A stretch of 64,000 nucleotides of DNA, from NCBI RefSeq assembly GCF_964656455.1, contig NC_135726.1:31711930-31775929 (forward strand), given 5' to 3'. The stretch is from Halichoerus grypus. Lineage: Eukaryota; Chordata; Mammalia; Carnivora; Phocidae. Below, one piece after another: positions 10,918 to 21,409 of the stretch. Every line of letters begins with the position of its first letter. Position 1 is the stretch's first letter. Made by a program: the position numbers and the translations under genes. The notes under the pieces were generated by a model. That model saw only the letters and a list, made by a program, of their open reading frames with translations. It was not told the DNA's origin and did not search any database.

Positions 10918-11640
10918 TCCCTTCCCTCCTTACTCAAACATTTACTTAAGGCCTACTGTGTGCTAGGTAAGTGCTTCGGGACAAAATGGTGATCAAGACA
11001 CATGGGTGTGCAAATAATAAGTAATCATCACACAATTTGATAAGTACTGGGCATAGTGTAGGGGCTGCTGAACCCACAGGACCTTGGAATTCAGGAAAGC
11101 CTTGAGGAGAGGTGGCGCCTAAGTTGAGTTAGGAACAACCGGGTATACGAAAGTGTGAATGGAATGGAGTGTGGAAAGTTGGGGAAGGGCCAGGCCATGG
11201 GGACAGCAGGCATAAAGGCCCACAGGTGAATGAGGATGCAGACGGACTGCACACAGTCCCAGTGCTTCCCCCAGGGAAGATAGCTGGGGCCGAGCAGAGA
11301 GAGAGCAGATGGAGAGGTACTCAGGACTCAATCACTAAGGGCCTCACAGATACTATTCAGGGGGTTGGCTTCATCCTTGAGTCACAATGGACCTTTGACC
11401 CATAGGCCAGCTTCGCATTTTAGAAAGTTCCCGACAACAGGATGAAGAATGGATTGGAGGGGTCATGACCAGTATAAGGGACCAGTTGGGAGATAATTGT
11501 GATTACCCAGGCAGGTATTAGCAGTGGTCCAGACCAGGGGAATGGCACAGGGCTTAGAGAGGGACAAGTGGATGGTCTGGGAGAGGTAGAAGACACAGAA
11601 GACACAAAGAAAGTTGAAGTACATGCAGTGCAAGGAGGTG
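10918..11640 (-). repeat. Long L2 LINE fragment
   Basis: The plus strand carries the antisense L2 order over about 700 bases: GCCTACTGTGTGCTAGGTAAG (10950), GATAAGTACTGGGCATAGTG (11039), AGGAAAGCCTTGAGGAGAGG (11093), GGCATAAAGGCCCACAGGTG (11209), CTAAGGGCCTCACAGATAC (11335), and GGTATTAGCAGTGGTCCAGACC (11514), the counterpart of the L2 motif about a repeated GCAGTAGTCCAGG. L2 is an extinct mammalian LINE; this copy has no open ORF. Confidence 0.75.
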
Positions 11641-11644
11641 TCAG

Positions 11645-12318
11645 AGAACATTTCAAAGGAGAGGGGCAAACAGGCATCCTCTGAGGACAGAAAGGCCATT
11701 GGAGGAACTGCCACTCGATCAGAGCCCCTGTCTGCTTTAACCCCTGTTTGTGAGTGTCTACCAGGAGATACACAGAAAGGAGGGACACTGGAGGGAGCAA
11801 GTGGCCTGGGTCACCACGGGCCCACCCCAAGTTCTCCTGTCCCCATGACAGAGACTCGGCTGACACCCATTCCTCAAGCAGCATAGCCTACCTGGCCCTC
11901 TGGACTCTGGAGTAGGAGCGGTGCTGAGTCACATGAAAGAGCAACGTAGAGTGGACGAAATGACCTCTAATAGCATCACCATGCACTGCAAGTCCACGGC
12001 TTAGCAACCAGAAATGGGAGGAAAACCAAATGGGAATGGCTCGAAAGGTCACAGAGAAGGCTTTGAGGTTTGCATCCAACCTTTCAAGTGGTCCGGGGGC
12101 TTGCAGACCCAAGAATGCCCCTACTCCCTGCTCAGCAGTGAGGCCTCAGTGTGTCTGAGGGTCCTGGCTGGGCTGGATGATACCTCTTCCCAGGATCATT
12201 GCTTTCCCTCTGGCATCTGGGTTCCAGGAAGCCATGGCCACTCACTTGTCCATAGAGTGTGGTCAGTCTCGACCTAGGAAGTATTTGTCCAAGTGAGCCA
12301 GCATGGACGTTTACAGAT
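11645..12318. other. Unique sequence, nothing recognised
   Basis: Open frames of up to 154 codons overlap on both strands without a domain. No repeat family is recognised after the L2 ends. Confidence 0.4.
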
Positions 12319-12319
12319 A

Positions 12320-12425
12320 CATGTGCATGTTCTGCATCATGTATTGTAGGCATACTCATGTATGTGTGTTGTTTATGCATGCATATGTGTGTGCCCACGT
12401 GTGTGATTACCAAAGTATATGCCTT
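12320..12425. repeat. TG/CA-rich alternating tract
   Basis: Degenerate purine-pyrimidine alternation with TGTGTGTTGTTTATGCATGC and CATATGTGTGTGCCCACGTG. It looks like an eroded (TG)n microsatellite. Confidence 0.55.
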
Positions 12426-12501
12426 TCTGTGCTTTTGTATACAAATAAGTACAGCTGATGCATGGGTATGTGCATGGTGCTCCTGTGAGCGCCCACTCAC
12501 A

Positions 12502-12905
12502 ACAGTTAGCTTGTGCTGGGTAACAAGTCATCCCTCAACTTAGCAGCTTAAAGCAAGAAACATTTATAATTTAATATTTCTCATAATTTTGTGGGTTGGC
12601 TGGGAGTTTCTTCAGAACCTGTTCCTGTGTCTGTGGCAGCTGGTGGCTCTGCTGAGGGGTGGTCTAGAGTGGCATGGCATGTCTGGAGGTGGCCGTTGAC
12701 TCAATGTCAGGGGATGACTTGGTGACATGGTCTCTCACCCTCCAGCAAGCTAGCAAAGGTTGGCTCACACCATAGCCTCAGGTTGCAAGTACAGCAAGAC
12801 AACCTTCATGTGCAAACACTTTTCGATCTCTGCTTGCATTATTTTTGATACTTTCCCATTGGTCAAATCAAGTCACATGGTTAAGCCCAGAGTCAGTGTC
12901 TCAGG
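12502..12905 (+). repeat. Ancient interspersed repeat (family not named)
   Basis: The order GCTGGGTAACAAGTCATCCC, AACTTAGCAGCTTAAAGCAAG, TTTTGTGGGTTGGCTGGGAG, CTCTCACCCTCCAGCAAGC and CATTGGTCAAATCAAGTCAC is a well-known old mammalian repeat pattern, probably an LTR or DNA-transposon relic. I do not recall the family name safely. Confidence 0.65.
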
Positions 12906-12959
12906 AGAGAGGTTAGTAAACATATGGATGCAGGAAGGGGACTCATTGCTTCTATTTTT

Positions 12960-13143
12960 TTAAAAGATTTTATTTATTTATTTGACAGAGAGAGTGCATG
13001 AGCAGAGGGAGGAGCAGAGGGAGAGGGAGAAGCAGACCCCCCGCTGAGCAGGGATTCCCGACAGGGCCTCGATCCCAGGAACCTGGAATCATGACCTGAG
13101 CTGAAGGCAGATGTTTAACTGACTGAGCCACCCAGGTGCCCCA
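12960..13143 (-). mobile_element. CAN-SINE with perfect duplication
   Basis: T-rich end, AAAGATTTTATTTATTTATT, GAGAAGCAGACCCCCCGCTG, ATCATGACCTGAGCTGAAGG and GACTGAGCCACCCAGGTGCC are the reverse complement of a full CAN-SINE. It is flanked by the 16-bp exact duplication CATTGCTTCTATTTTT (12944-12959 and 13144-13159), showing LINE-driven insertion that is not very old. Confidence 0.97.
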
Positions 13144-13174
13144 CATTGCTTCTATTTTTGCAAAAAATTGATAC

Positions 13175-13480
13175 AGAGGGCATGTGTGTGTCTACCTGTA
13201 GGGCCCACGGGTACCCCTGTCCGTACACGCATACCTGCTCGTGTACGTGTCTGTGGTTACTCCAAAGAGCAGTGGCAGGAGGCTGTGTGTGAGTGTGTAT
13301 GAGTGTGCGTCTGTGTATGCACACGCATGTGTGCATATGCACGTCCCTGGGCGTATACTCGTGCATGATGCTCAAGAGAGCAGCAGCAGAAGCACGCGTG
13401 TGAGCACACTGGTATACCTCTCCATGTACACATTCATGCAGGTGCGGGCGCCTCTGTGCGTGTGCGAGCACCCACCCGTG
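13175..13480. repeat. Long TG/CA-rich tract with G+C
   Basis: About 300 bases of alternating purine-pyrimidine words (GTGTGTGTC, CATGTGTGCATATGCACG, GTGCGTGTGCGAGCACCC) with no fixed unit. Such DNA can adopt left-handed form. Frames of 97 and 118 codons across it (rich in C, V, H) are low-complexity artefacts. Confidence 0.5.
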
Positions 13481-13699
13481 GGTCTGCCTCTGTGTCTATG
13501 GACATGCGCAGCTCCACAAGGAGCCGGAGCCTAGGCTAGCTCACAGGCTTGGGTCTGGACCGAGTTCTAGAGCTTTCCCACAGGTAGTTAAGGTCATGAA
13601 GACCAGCTTGTGGTCCCCAGCTCATACCTGCTGTAACTCAGCTCAACCTGCTGCCACTGCACAGCACCCCCTTCCCTCTGCATCTTTCACTTCAGTCCT

Positions 13700-13968
13700 C
13701 CCTATCAGAAGCGCAGGTCACATTCTCCCTCCTCCAGGAAGCCTTCCCGGGTGGAGCCATGGGGGAATCCCCAATCCCTTGCCTGAGTTCCTGGTGGTTA
13801 ATTAGTACTAACTGCTGTCCACTGGCCCCACGGTTGTTGGTGTCAGTATCTGTCTCCCCCTGTTGCCTGCGGGCCCAGGAGGACAGTAGTGACATCATGT
13901 TTAGTCGTGTAGCCTCCTGGCCTTCTTCTCTCACATGGTACCTTGCACAGAGTAGGGGCTCAATCCAC
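13700..13968 (+). repeat. L2 LINE 3' end
   Basis: CCTCCAGGAAGCCTTCCCGG, CTGTCTCCCCCTGTTGCCTGC, CAGGAGGACAGTAG and CCTTGCACAGAGTAGGGGCTC then AATCCA fit the L2 tail order ending GCACATAGTAGGCGCTCAAT. Confidence 0.75.
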
Positions 13969-14229
13969 CCTGGTTGGGTTGAAAGGGGTGCAGTCTGCCA
14001 TGCCTGCAGAAGCAGGGGCCGAGGAGATCAGTGGCCTCTCCCCTACTTGAGAACAACTACTCTCCAAGCACCTGCCATCACCCACCCCTTCTATGGCCCT
14101 GTGTCCCGCCCCGCAGCCACACTATGCACCCCCCCCACACGTGTGCCATAAAAATAGTGATAATCCCCTAAATGAGATGAGCAACTACCCCATTATCAAC
14201 ACTAACCACCCTATTCATCAATTCTAAGA

Positions 14230-14850
14230 TGGCTTTTTTTTTTTTCCCATTTTCACATGCTGAAATTGAGCCCTATCTCACAAATGATGATGTCTCAAAC
14301 CATCGGCCAAGTAGCTGTCGTGATGCGGTTGTCATGGCCTGGCGAGCGTGGTCATAGCTGTCCCCATTGTTGTCACTTCAATGGAGGGCTCTGCATTGTT
14401 GTGCTACCCGCGCTGAGTGTAATTGCCATTTTCCGCATCTTCAAAAAGATCAGACTATGATTCAGCAATGAAATGAAAAGTTCCTGTGTGTGCAGAAAGG
14501 CGCAGATAAGAACAGCGGACACACAGCTGGGATTAGCAAGGCAAACGCTTATTGTTGGAGTGACCGCAATGCATTATCTTCTTGCAAAGCCACCACAAAG
14601 TGCATTATGGAACCTAAGACAGGAAGATATCCCAAGGAGATGAAGCTGTGTGGCTTTACAGTACTGAGATACATTTGAAAGAATTGTCTAGCCTCTGCCA
14701 AGAATGAACGGAAGGCGGGAGAAGTTGCCAAATACCTGGGAGTGCATTAAACAAATGTGAAAGAATCAAAAGGCTGGTCTGACTAATTGTTGCCTCATAT
14801 TATTGTGAAGATACTGCATCAGAGTTTAACCAGATATTTTTCTTTTTCAG
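14230..14850. promoter_or_regulatory. Candidate conserved regulatory block
   Basis: A 600-base repeat-free block after a T-run. It contains CCCCATTGTTGTCAC (14362-14376) and TGCATTGTTGTG (14392-14403), both SOX-like (ATTGT) words, TAATTGCCATTTTCCGC (14419-14435) and GATTCAGCAATGAAATG (14459-14475). CpGs sit inside otherwise AT-balanced DNA. This looks like preserved noncoding DNA. The 66-codon plus-strand frame here has no domain. Confidence 0.35.
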
Positions 14851-15284
14851 TGGTCCGTAGCACAGCAGTGTGTCCCACGGGGATGACGTGTAGTATGGCA
14901 GACGCCCATGCTTTACCTATCATACCTCATTTAATCCTCTCAAGACCCTAGAATGTGGCTCTTACAGGGGAGTCAGGAGTCCTGATGGTCAAGTCCACTG
15001 TAATCAGCTTCACGAGCAGCATTCCACAAGCCCAGAGTGTGTGTCCCGTGGGTTAAGAAGGTTGACTGAGGCTTATCTTCCATATCTTACTTCCAGATGT
15101 AATCGACAAACCAAGTGGTCCCTCTACTTTTTAAATAAATGCCCTCCCAGTAAACTTACCAATCTCTTAGCACAAAGCATTGCTTGCTCCACAAATGCCA
15201 CTTTTTGTCATATCTATGTGTTCTCTGTTATTGCTTACTAAATGGTTTTTATTTTAAAAATCTGCATTCTTTTCATCTATCTGT

Positions 15285-15520
15285 ATCAGTCAGGATAAAT
15301 CAGGTCATGCTGCAGTAATAAACAGCCCCATCAATCTCAGGGTTTATAATAATCTCGGATTCCAATCCAAGATGAACAACATGTCCACAAAGCAGAAAGG
15401 TTACATGAAGGAGGTACTCTTACCATAAAGGAGACACACTGAAGCCGGAAGTTGAAAAGAGGAAAACCCCGGAAGAGAAAAGTCAGCCTCCTCTTGAAAC
15501 CACATGGCCTCATCTGTCAA
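15285..15520 (+). repeat. Ancient interspersed repeat, head part
   Basis: CTGTATCAGTCAGGATAAATC, GGTCATGCTGCAGTAATAAAC and CCCATCAATCTCAGGG match the well-known old repeat head with GTCAGGATAGGCTAGG and TGCTGCAGTAACAAAC. The family name is not asserted, and the right side fades. Confidence 0.5.
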
Positions 15521-15639
15521 ATGAAGATTATCAATTATTTATCCTTTGCCTCCTTCAAACAAACCTTTCAAGAATCCAGTGAGATTATGTAATCATTTGG
15601 AAGTGTTGCTTTTTAGCTGTTGTAGGTGATCCTGTTGGT

Positions 15640-16055
15640 GATCTGCCCTTATCCTGCGGGCCTTACCATTTCTTCTTGCCCCGACCAACTCCCAACTACC
15701 AGTATCTGAATTGTTTTGCTTCGAGCTGTCCTTTAACACTTGGGAAGGCCAATCTGGCTGTGTGCATGTCAGGCTAGACACACCCTAGGGCATTAGCACC
15801 CTTTGGGAGCTACCTTCCACCAGTGACTGACAGGATTTGGCCCGCAATGTCCCAGCTTTCCCACCCTTCTGTAGGATAACTCTATGGCAGAGTTCTGTCT
15901 CATTTTCTGGAGACCCCAGGGGGATTATCCTCTGGTTGCCCACCTTGGCCACTAGCGAAATAATGCACCCTACATTTGCTTCTCGCTTCCTAAATAAAGC
16001 ACTTGTTCTCAAATCCCTGTCTTCGGGTTTGCTTACGGGGAAACCCAAACTAAGA
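15640..16055 (+). repeat. Solo LTR-like element
   Basis: The 3' end is LTR-like: CTTCCTAAATAAAGCACTTG (AATAAA at 15992-15997), then TTCTCAAATCCCTGTCTTCG, GGGAAACCCAAACTAAGAG. This is the poly(A)-signal plus R/U5-type layout of old ERVL or MaLR LTRs. The 5' limit is a guess. No internal retroviral region adjoins it. Confidence 0.5.
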
Positions 16056-17405
16056 GCTCCAAAACCCCCATATGTGTGAGACAGATGGAGGAGGCAGCAC
16101 TCAGCTTGAGGCAGAGATGGTTCTGGCAGGGATTTCTGCTATGTGCTTTGTGGGAGAAGATCTACTAGAAGTTAGCACCCACGTCTCCTCTCAATACAAT
16201 CATGAGTTGCTGAGTATGGTGGCTGTGTGGGCAGGGACAGGGCTCACTGAAGCCCTTCTGGAGGGTCTGAGGTGGAAGGCTCTTACAGCTCTACCCCAAC
16301 TCCAGGCTCACAGATAAAGATACCAAGGCCCAGAGAGGGGGTGACCAAGATGGCATCGGCTGTATGAGTGGAGACTAGGGGTTGGGAATCCTTTCAAACA
16401 CATCTCAGGACCCAAACCCACACATGGAGTTGGTTGTGGGCATCACCTGATGTCTTTTCCTCTCCTCCAGGTTTAGAACACTACTGACGATGGAAAGTAA
16501 GTCCGTTTGTGGTATGAGCCACAGATGTATTTGGTCTTTGTCTCTGATTCCTGGCACAGAGCTCCTCAAAGCCTTGGAATTTCCTGAGTGACAAGAGTGT
16601 CTTTTGTTGTTCATAAGGCCCCCCTTCTGCAAACTTGAGTTTACACTAATGAGGTGACTTGGGGTGGAACCCCTTGATAGTCTCGGGATGGGGCCGATCA
16701 TCAGAACGGCCAAGCGTTTGGAGGGCTGGAGCTTTCAGCCCCACCTACTGGCCTCCAGAGATTTAGCTCTAGAAAAGCTCTTGAACAAGACTTGGAGAGC
16801 TTCTGGGTTGGTGAACAGAGGGAGGTGCTGGGAGGATGGTGTGCCTGGAGAGGTCATGGCAGCTGCGTGGCCAGCACCCCCATACCTTACCCTAGACCTC
16901 TCTTCCATCTCGCTCTTCCTGAGTTATAGCCTCCAAAACAAACCAGTCATTGTAAGGAAAGTATTTCCCCGAGGCCCGTGAGCCATTCTAGCAAATTGTC
17001 AAACCTGAGGAGAGAGTTGTGAGAACCCCCGAGGTTCTGTGGCCAAGTCAGGCAGAAGTGGGGTACCCTGGGGACCCCATCCATTTGACTGGCATCTGAA
17101 ATGGGGACAGTCCTGTGGGACCGAGCCCTTAACCTGTGGAGTCTGGTGCTCCCTCAGGGTGGTGTCAGAACTGGACTGAATTGTCGGGCACCAGCTCATG
17201 TGGAAGAACAGAGAACTTACTGCTCAGGCGGGTCAGAGTGTTGGTGGGAGCGCCAACAGCTCTTCAGCACTTGCACGACCTTGGTGTCTGCTCCGGCCCT
17301 TTTCAAGGGAGTCTCCTCTTGTCTCCTCTTGTCTCCCACCGTCTGCCCCTCGGGGTCTCTGCTATAAGCATCTGGGCTCCATTCAGCACCCAGAAGGAAC
17401 ATTCC
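16056..17405. other. Unique sequence, mostly unassigned
   Basis: A short antisense MIR scrap (ATACCAAGGCCCAGAGAGGG, 16319-16338) is the only readable repeat. Frames of about 100 codons exist, including plus-strand 16664-16981, but none shows a domain. A small direct repeat GTCTCCTCTT occurs twice at 17311-17330. Confidence 0.4.
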
Positions 17406-17409
17406 CTAA

Positions 17410-17580
17410 TCTTCATGCCTGGGCCCGGCACTTGCTGACCCCTCGCCACGCTCCTCAGGTCCCTCCCCTTGCCCTGCTTCACCACATCCCAATTCTGCCT
17501 TGTCCTCCACTCCTCAGCCCAGGCGTCACCTCCCCCAAGGAGCCCTCCCTGCTTTGCCTTCTCAGACCCCAGCCATTCCT
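17410..17580 (+). repeat. Probable L2 LINE fragment
   Basis: CCACGCTCCTCAGGTCCCTC, CAGGCGTCACCTCCCCCAAGG and AGCCCTCCCTGCTTTGCC follow the L2 3' order (CAAATGTCACCTCCTCAGAGAGG, CCTTCCCTGACC). Diverged. Confidence 0.5.
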
Positions 17581-17774
17581 CTTTGACCAAGATTGTCCCC
17601 CACGTGGCACGTGCCTGCCAGATCCTCGGCTCCATGCCCACAGGCTGTGTCCCGACCACAGCAGGCATGCGACCAGAGCTTATGAGGCGAATGGGTGTTG
17701 GCCAGGCCCACGCGGTACATGAGGGAAAGGGGCCAAAGGGGTGAGCGCATTGACACAGGGGCTGGGAGAGAAAA

Positions 17775-18065
17775 CAAGATCCTCTTTTAATTGAGCCAAT
17801 GAAGTCACTGGTGAGAGAGTGAACCCAAGGAGTTATAAATAGCCTTGGAAATCATGCATATTACATTAGGGGTGTTGGTGACAGCTTAAGTATATTTCCA
17901 TAAGGTTCCATTATATTTACGTATTAGTTAATGGATACTTAAAATATTATGTTACCGTAATGCTCATGTTTTATTAGCAAACTATCACATCAAATGGAGT
18001 TGCTAAGTGTGATGGAAAATTGGCTCCACAACTCGATTTCTGTCTTTTCACACTGAATTTTTGAT
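17775..18065. promoter_or_regulatory. Candidate conserved enhancer-like block
   Basis: A sharp AT-rich block flanked by GC-rich DNA, free of repeats. Words include TTTAATTGAGCCAAT (17786-17800), ATCATGCATATTACATTAGG (17851-17870, with a POU-like ATGCATAT) and TTACGTATTAGTTAATGG (17917-17934). This word mix is typical of developmental enhancers; activity is inference. Confidence 0.4.
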
Positions 18066-18194
18066 TCTAATTTCCCGCCCACCCACCTCTGCTGAGGAGG
18101 TGATTTTCCTCGGAACACTTGTGATCTCTGCCCTCCGGCTGACCGAAAGGCCTGCAAATGTGCAGGGAAGACCCTGGCCCCTCACCACAGGGCA

Positions 18195-18326
18195 AGAGTT
18201 TTGGCCTAGCTTTGTGAATGACCCAGGCTCAGTTATTTACTTGCCGTGTGACGTTGTTGAATAGGGTACTTGCCCTCCTGTGCCTCGGTTTCCCCTCTCT
18301 GTCAAATGAAGACTCAGACTTGAGTG
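18195..18326 (+). repeat. MIR SINE
   Basis: TATTTACTTGCCGTGTGACG, CTTGCCCTCCTGTGCCTCGG and TTTCCCCTCTCTGTCAAATG follow the MIR order from the tRNA-like part into the core. Confidence 0.75.
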
Positions 18327-18327
18327 T

Positions 18328-18582
18328 TAGTATTGGCCAGGGTTCTCCAGAGAAACAGAGCCAACAGGACATATATAGATAGACACACACACACATAGAC
18401 AGAGAGGGAGAGAGAGATTTGTTTTATGGAATTGGCTCACACAACTGTGGGGACGGGCGAGTCTGAAATCTGCAGGGCAGGCTGGCTGGCAGGCTAGACA
18501 CCCAGGGAAGAGTTGGAATTTGACCAAACACTGGGTATCGTGGCCTCGCCAAGTTGACACAGAAAATTAATCATCACAGTCT
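18328..18582 (+). repeat. Ancient interspersed repeat (same family as 57.7 kb)
   Basis: Begins TATTGGCCAGGGTTCTCCAG, AGAAACAGAGCCAACAGGAC and an (AC)n/GA stretch, then GGAATTGGCTCACACAACTG and ends TTGACACAGAAAATTAATCATC. Both ends are those of a common old mammalian repeat. A second copy of its 3' end lies at 57700-57890. Family name not asserted. Confidence 0.65.
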
Positions 18583-18721
18583 CTAAGCTTCTTAGGGTTG
18601 CATGGGTAGAATTTTGGATTATCTGCAAGGGAACTTCAAACTCTGTTGTCTTCAGGTAGGGACGGTGGCTGGAGGCCATCATATGTCCTCAGGTACCCTC
18701 AGGCTCCCCACAGGGTGTGGT

Positions 18722-18748
18722 AGGACAGGACAGGACAGGACAGGACGG
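18722..18748 (+). repeat. GGACA pentanucleotide microsatellite
   Basis: About five perfect copies of AGGAC/GGACA in a row, ending in GGACGG. Confidence 0.85.
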
Positions 18749-19194
18749 AGGGATCTTGAAGACCCAAATGGGTCTCCTCTCTTCTCTCTTTCTAGAGGAG
18801 ACCTCAGAGAAGGAAGCCTTCAAGCTTTGCTTCTTACCACCTCTTACTACCAGGTAACACCTGCTAAAAAGTTGTATTTGTTCCAGCCTCCATTCAAGGA
18901 AGCAACAAATCTGAACAGAAGAGGTGCTCCAGGTGGAGGGGAATGTGGGCAGAAGCGGGGTGGTGAGACTCTGCTGGTGTGGGGGGCAAAGTGGAAGACA
19001 GTCCCGGCAGCAGGAGGGTGGGAGAAGGACCAGTAGGGGACTCTTTGGTAAAACCCTCAGCATCCAGCCCCAAGCCCTTATGGTCGCCAGGTGTGACCAC
19101 AGAGACTCTGATTTCATCCTGCTCACACAGGTCAGTCAAAATCTGGCAAGGGGCAAGCCCAGGACTGCGCACCCCCCAGCCAGGCATCAAAGGA

Positions 19195-19312
19195 ACTTCG
19201 AGGAACAGAGTTCAAATCGCAATCTCGCCACTTGCTAACTCCCTAACCGCTGAGATAAGTTACTTCCCTGAGCCAGCATCTTTACCTGCACAGGACCTCC
19301 TACTCTTATCGG
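19195..19312 (+). repeat. MIR SINE
   Basis: GAGTTCAAATCGCAATCTCG, CCACTTGCTAACTCCCTAACC and GAGATAAGTTACTTCCCTGAG match the tRNA-like half and core start of MIR. Confidence 0.75.
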
Positions 19313-19384
19313 TTTATGAAAAAGAGGGGTTTTTTGATAAATTCATATAGTAAAAACAATAAATAAATAAAACTTTGGGGAGGA

Positions 19385-19505
19385 CTCAAGTATGAGCTCA
19401 AGAGCAGTCTGCAGCTGGATGACTTTGGACAATTCCTATGGCTTTCTGCTCCTCAGTTTCCTCATCTGAGAAATGGGGATATTCATAGCACTGACCTCAC
19501 AGGAC
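19385..19505 (+). repeat. MIR SINE
   Basis: GATGACTTTGGACAATTCC, CTCCTCAGTTTCCTCATCTG and AGAAATGGGGATATTCATAG then CACTGACCTCACAGG are the MIR core and right arm, well kept. It sits only 75 bases from the preceding MIR. Confidence 0.8.
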
Positions 19506-19514
19506 CCTTCATTC

Positions 19515-19611
19515 CTATCATGTGCCAGGCACCATGCTAGACACCAGAAATGCAGGCGATGGAGACAACAGGTAAAGTCCTTGTCCTTATGGAGCTACAT
19601 TCTAGTGGCAG

Positions 19612-19644
<33 letters not shown>

Positions 19645-19865
19645 GTGGCGGGGGCAGCGTTATGATGGGCAACATACTGAAGCAAAAATACATTTAAAAA
19701 TATATGATATGAATTAACGGGGAAAAAAAAATAAAGCAAGAAATCGGGCTGAGGAATGCCTCGGGTTTAGTTTCATTTTAAATTAGTCATGGAAGGCCTC
19801 ACTGAGGAGGTGACATTTGAGCAAAGGTCTAGGAAGGAGAGTAAGTGAGATCATAGCATAGAAGA
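19515..19865 (-). repeat. L2 LINE with internal (TG)n
   Basis: Antisense L2 order: CATGTGCCAGGCACCATGC, GTCCTTGTCCTTATGGAGC, TACATTCTAGTGGCAGG, then GGAAGGCCTCACTGAGGAGG and TGACATTTGAGCAAAGGTC. A (TG)n microsatellite expanded inside it. Confidence 0.75.
19611..19645 (+). repeat. (TG)n microsatellite
   Basis: About 16 TG units with one C interruption near the start. Likely length-polymorphic. Confidence 0.95.
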
Positions 19866-20219
19866 GCGAGAGTGAACGGACGTCTGAGGACCAAATCCAG
19901 CCAAGCCCATTCCTTCCCTCATGGCCCGTGGCTGCCTTCCCATGATAGAGTAGCTGTAACAGACACCTGCAGCCCACGAAGGCTTTTTTTTTTTTCCAGA
20001 AAAAGTTTGTCAACCACTAGCAGAAAGCACTGCATAGATTATCAGAGCCCTACTGGGACTTACTCAACTAGTTATTATTTTCTTGTTGATATTCGGTGCC
20101 AACTAAACAATGCTGCCCTTGGGAACGATAAGGAGGAACAAGGGATCCGATGTGTCCCCTCCCTGTACAGGACCATGCCCAGAGCTCTCAAATCCTGTGT
20201 CTAAAAAGCACAGCATCTT

Positions 20220-20346
20220 TTTTTTTTTTTTTCTCTTTTTAAAGATTTTATTTCTAAGTCATCTCTCCACCCAACGTGGGGCTCGAACTCACGACCCCGA
20301 GATCAAGAGTTGCACGTTCCACCGATGGAGCCAGCCAGGCACCCCT
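20220..20346 (-). mobile_element. CAN-SINE, short variant lacking the CT-rich middle
   Basis: T-run, AAAGATTTTATTTCTAAGTC, then AACGTGGGGCTCGAACTCAC and ACCGATGGAGCCAGCCAGGC. The head joins almost directly to the tail, without the CT-rich middle of the other copies; a known older layout of this family. Flanks are AAAGCACAGCATCTT (20205-20219) and AAAGCATTGCCTCTT (20349-20363), 12 of 15 matching. Confidence 0.9.
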
Positions 20347-20399
20347 ACAAAGCATTGCCTCTTGACAACCAGAGCCGGGGGAGAGGGGACCCCAGGCTG

Positions 20400-20960
20400 A
20401 GAAAACAGCCTGACCAAAAGGCTGGCGGGAAATGACAGATTGTGTTTGGAGAATGTAAGTGGCACAAGGAAACAGGCCTCCTGTTTCCACCTCCAAAAAT
20501 ACCTCCGGCCTGCACGTGGCCAGCAGCAGGCCCTGCCGGGCCGGGGTGGGGGGCTGTCGGTGGGCCGCCCAGCAGCGCCGTGGGCTGGAGGAGCCGCGTT
20601 AGCCGCCTGATTGAGTTATGACAGCTCCGTGCGCCCAACGGTAAGCCGGGCGAGGCGGTCCTAGCGGGGGCCTGCAGACAAATGATGATAAAGTGCTCAC
20701 TTTAAGGAACCATCTCCATAATATTTCATGCTCGTGGCGGGGGGAGGGGGTGGGCAGGCTGCCCTGGTGGCACAGCTAACTACTCCATCAATTGATTTGA
20801 TTCACGGCGGCAGCTACTCCCAGTCATAATATTTCAAATAAATGGGGCCGTGGATAGAAATAATATCTGCATCAATATTAACCCTGAAAGAACTAATGGA
20901 CATAAGCTATAATTTCCTGGACATCCTAATAACGCATTTTGACCATTGTTGGCATGGAAC
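20400..20960. promoter_or_regulatory. Candidate conserved enhancer with CpG-rich part
   Basis: The part at 20510-20665 is CpG-rich (CCGGGCCGGGG, CCGCGTTAGCCGCC) and is followed by AT-rich DNA with ATCAATTGATTTGATTCACG (20789-20807), CATAATATTTCAAATAAATGG (20825-20845) and GCATCAATATTAACCC (20869-20884). A clean inverted repeat, TAAAGTG and CACTTTA with a 2-base spacer, lies at 20689-20704. The combination fits an enhancer or orphan CpG element; no exon is seen. Confidence 0.45.
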
Positions 20961-21239
20961 GATTTTTCTTTCTCTCTTTTCTCTCCTCTGCTCATCTGTC
21001 TGTCTCTCTCCTCCTTACCCTCTGTTGGATCTGCTTTGTTCAACCCCCAGCCTAGTGTTTGGGGACCTTGGGGGTTTCTGTCCCCACCCCCGACCAACCA
21101 TAGTACACCCTCTCTAAGAGGAAAGAGAGGGAAGCCTAGGGCTGCTTGGCCCATTTATTCTGAGCTGTTTATGAAATGCCCCAGGGAAGCGGTAAGCGCA
21201 GAAGGGCTTGCCTGGCAGGCTCGACTGGCTCTCTGCTAT

Positions 21240-21405
21240 CATGCATTCATGCACACATCCTCATTGTGCACCTACTATGCTCTAGACACTTTCCTAGGTG
21301 CTTGGGATGCATCTCTGAACAAAAAGAGAAAAAAAAAGTCTGTTCCAGGGAACTTAATACTGTAGTTGGGCAGGAGACAGAGAGACAACTGGTAAACCCC
21401 AAACA
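21240..21405 (-). repeat. L2 LINE 3' end
   Basis: GCATTCATGCACACATCCTC, TTGTGCACCTACTATGCTC, GACACTTTCCTAGGTGCTTG and GGGAACTTAATACTGTAGTTG are the antisense L2 tail in order. Confidence 0.75.
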
Positions 21406-21409
21406 CCCA

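Noticed and set aside
13175..13480. Possible CA-repeat coding exon with C/V/H-rich frames
   Set aside because: The alternating TG/CA DNA explains the composition on both strands.
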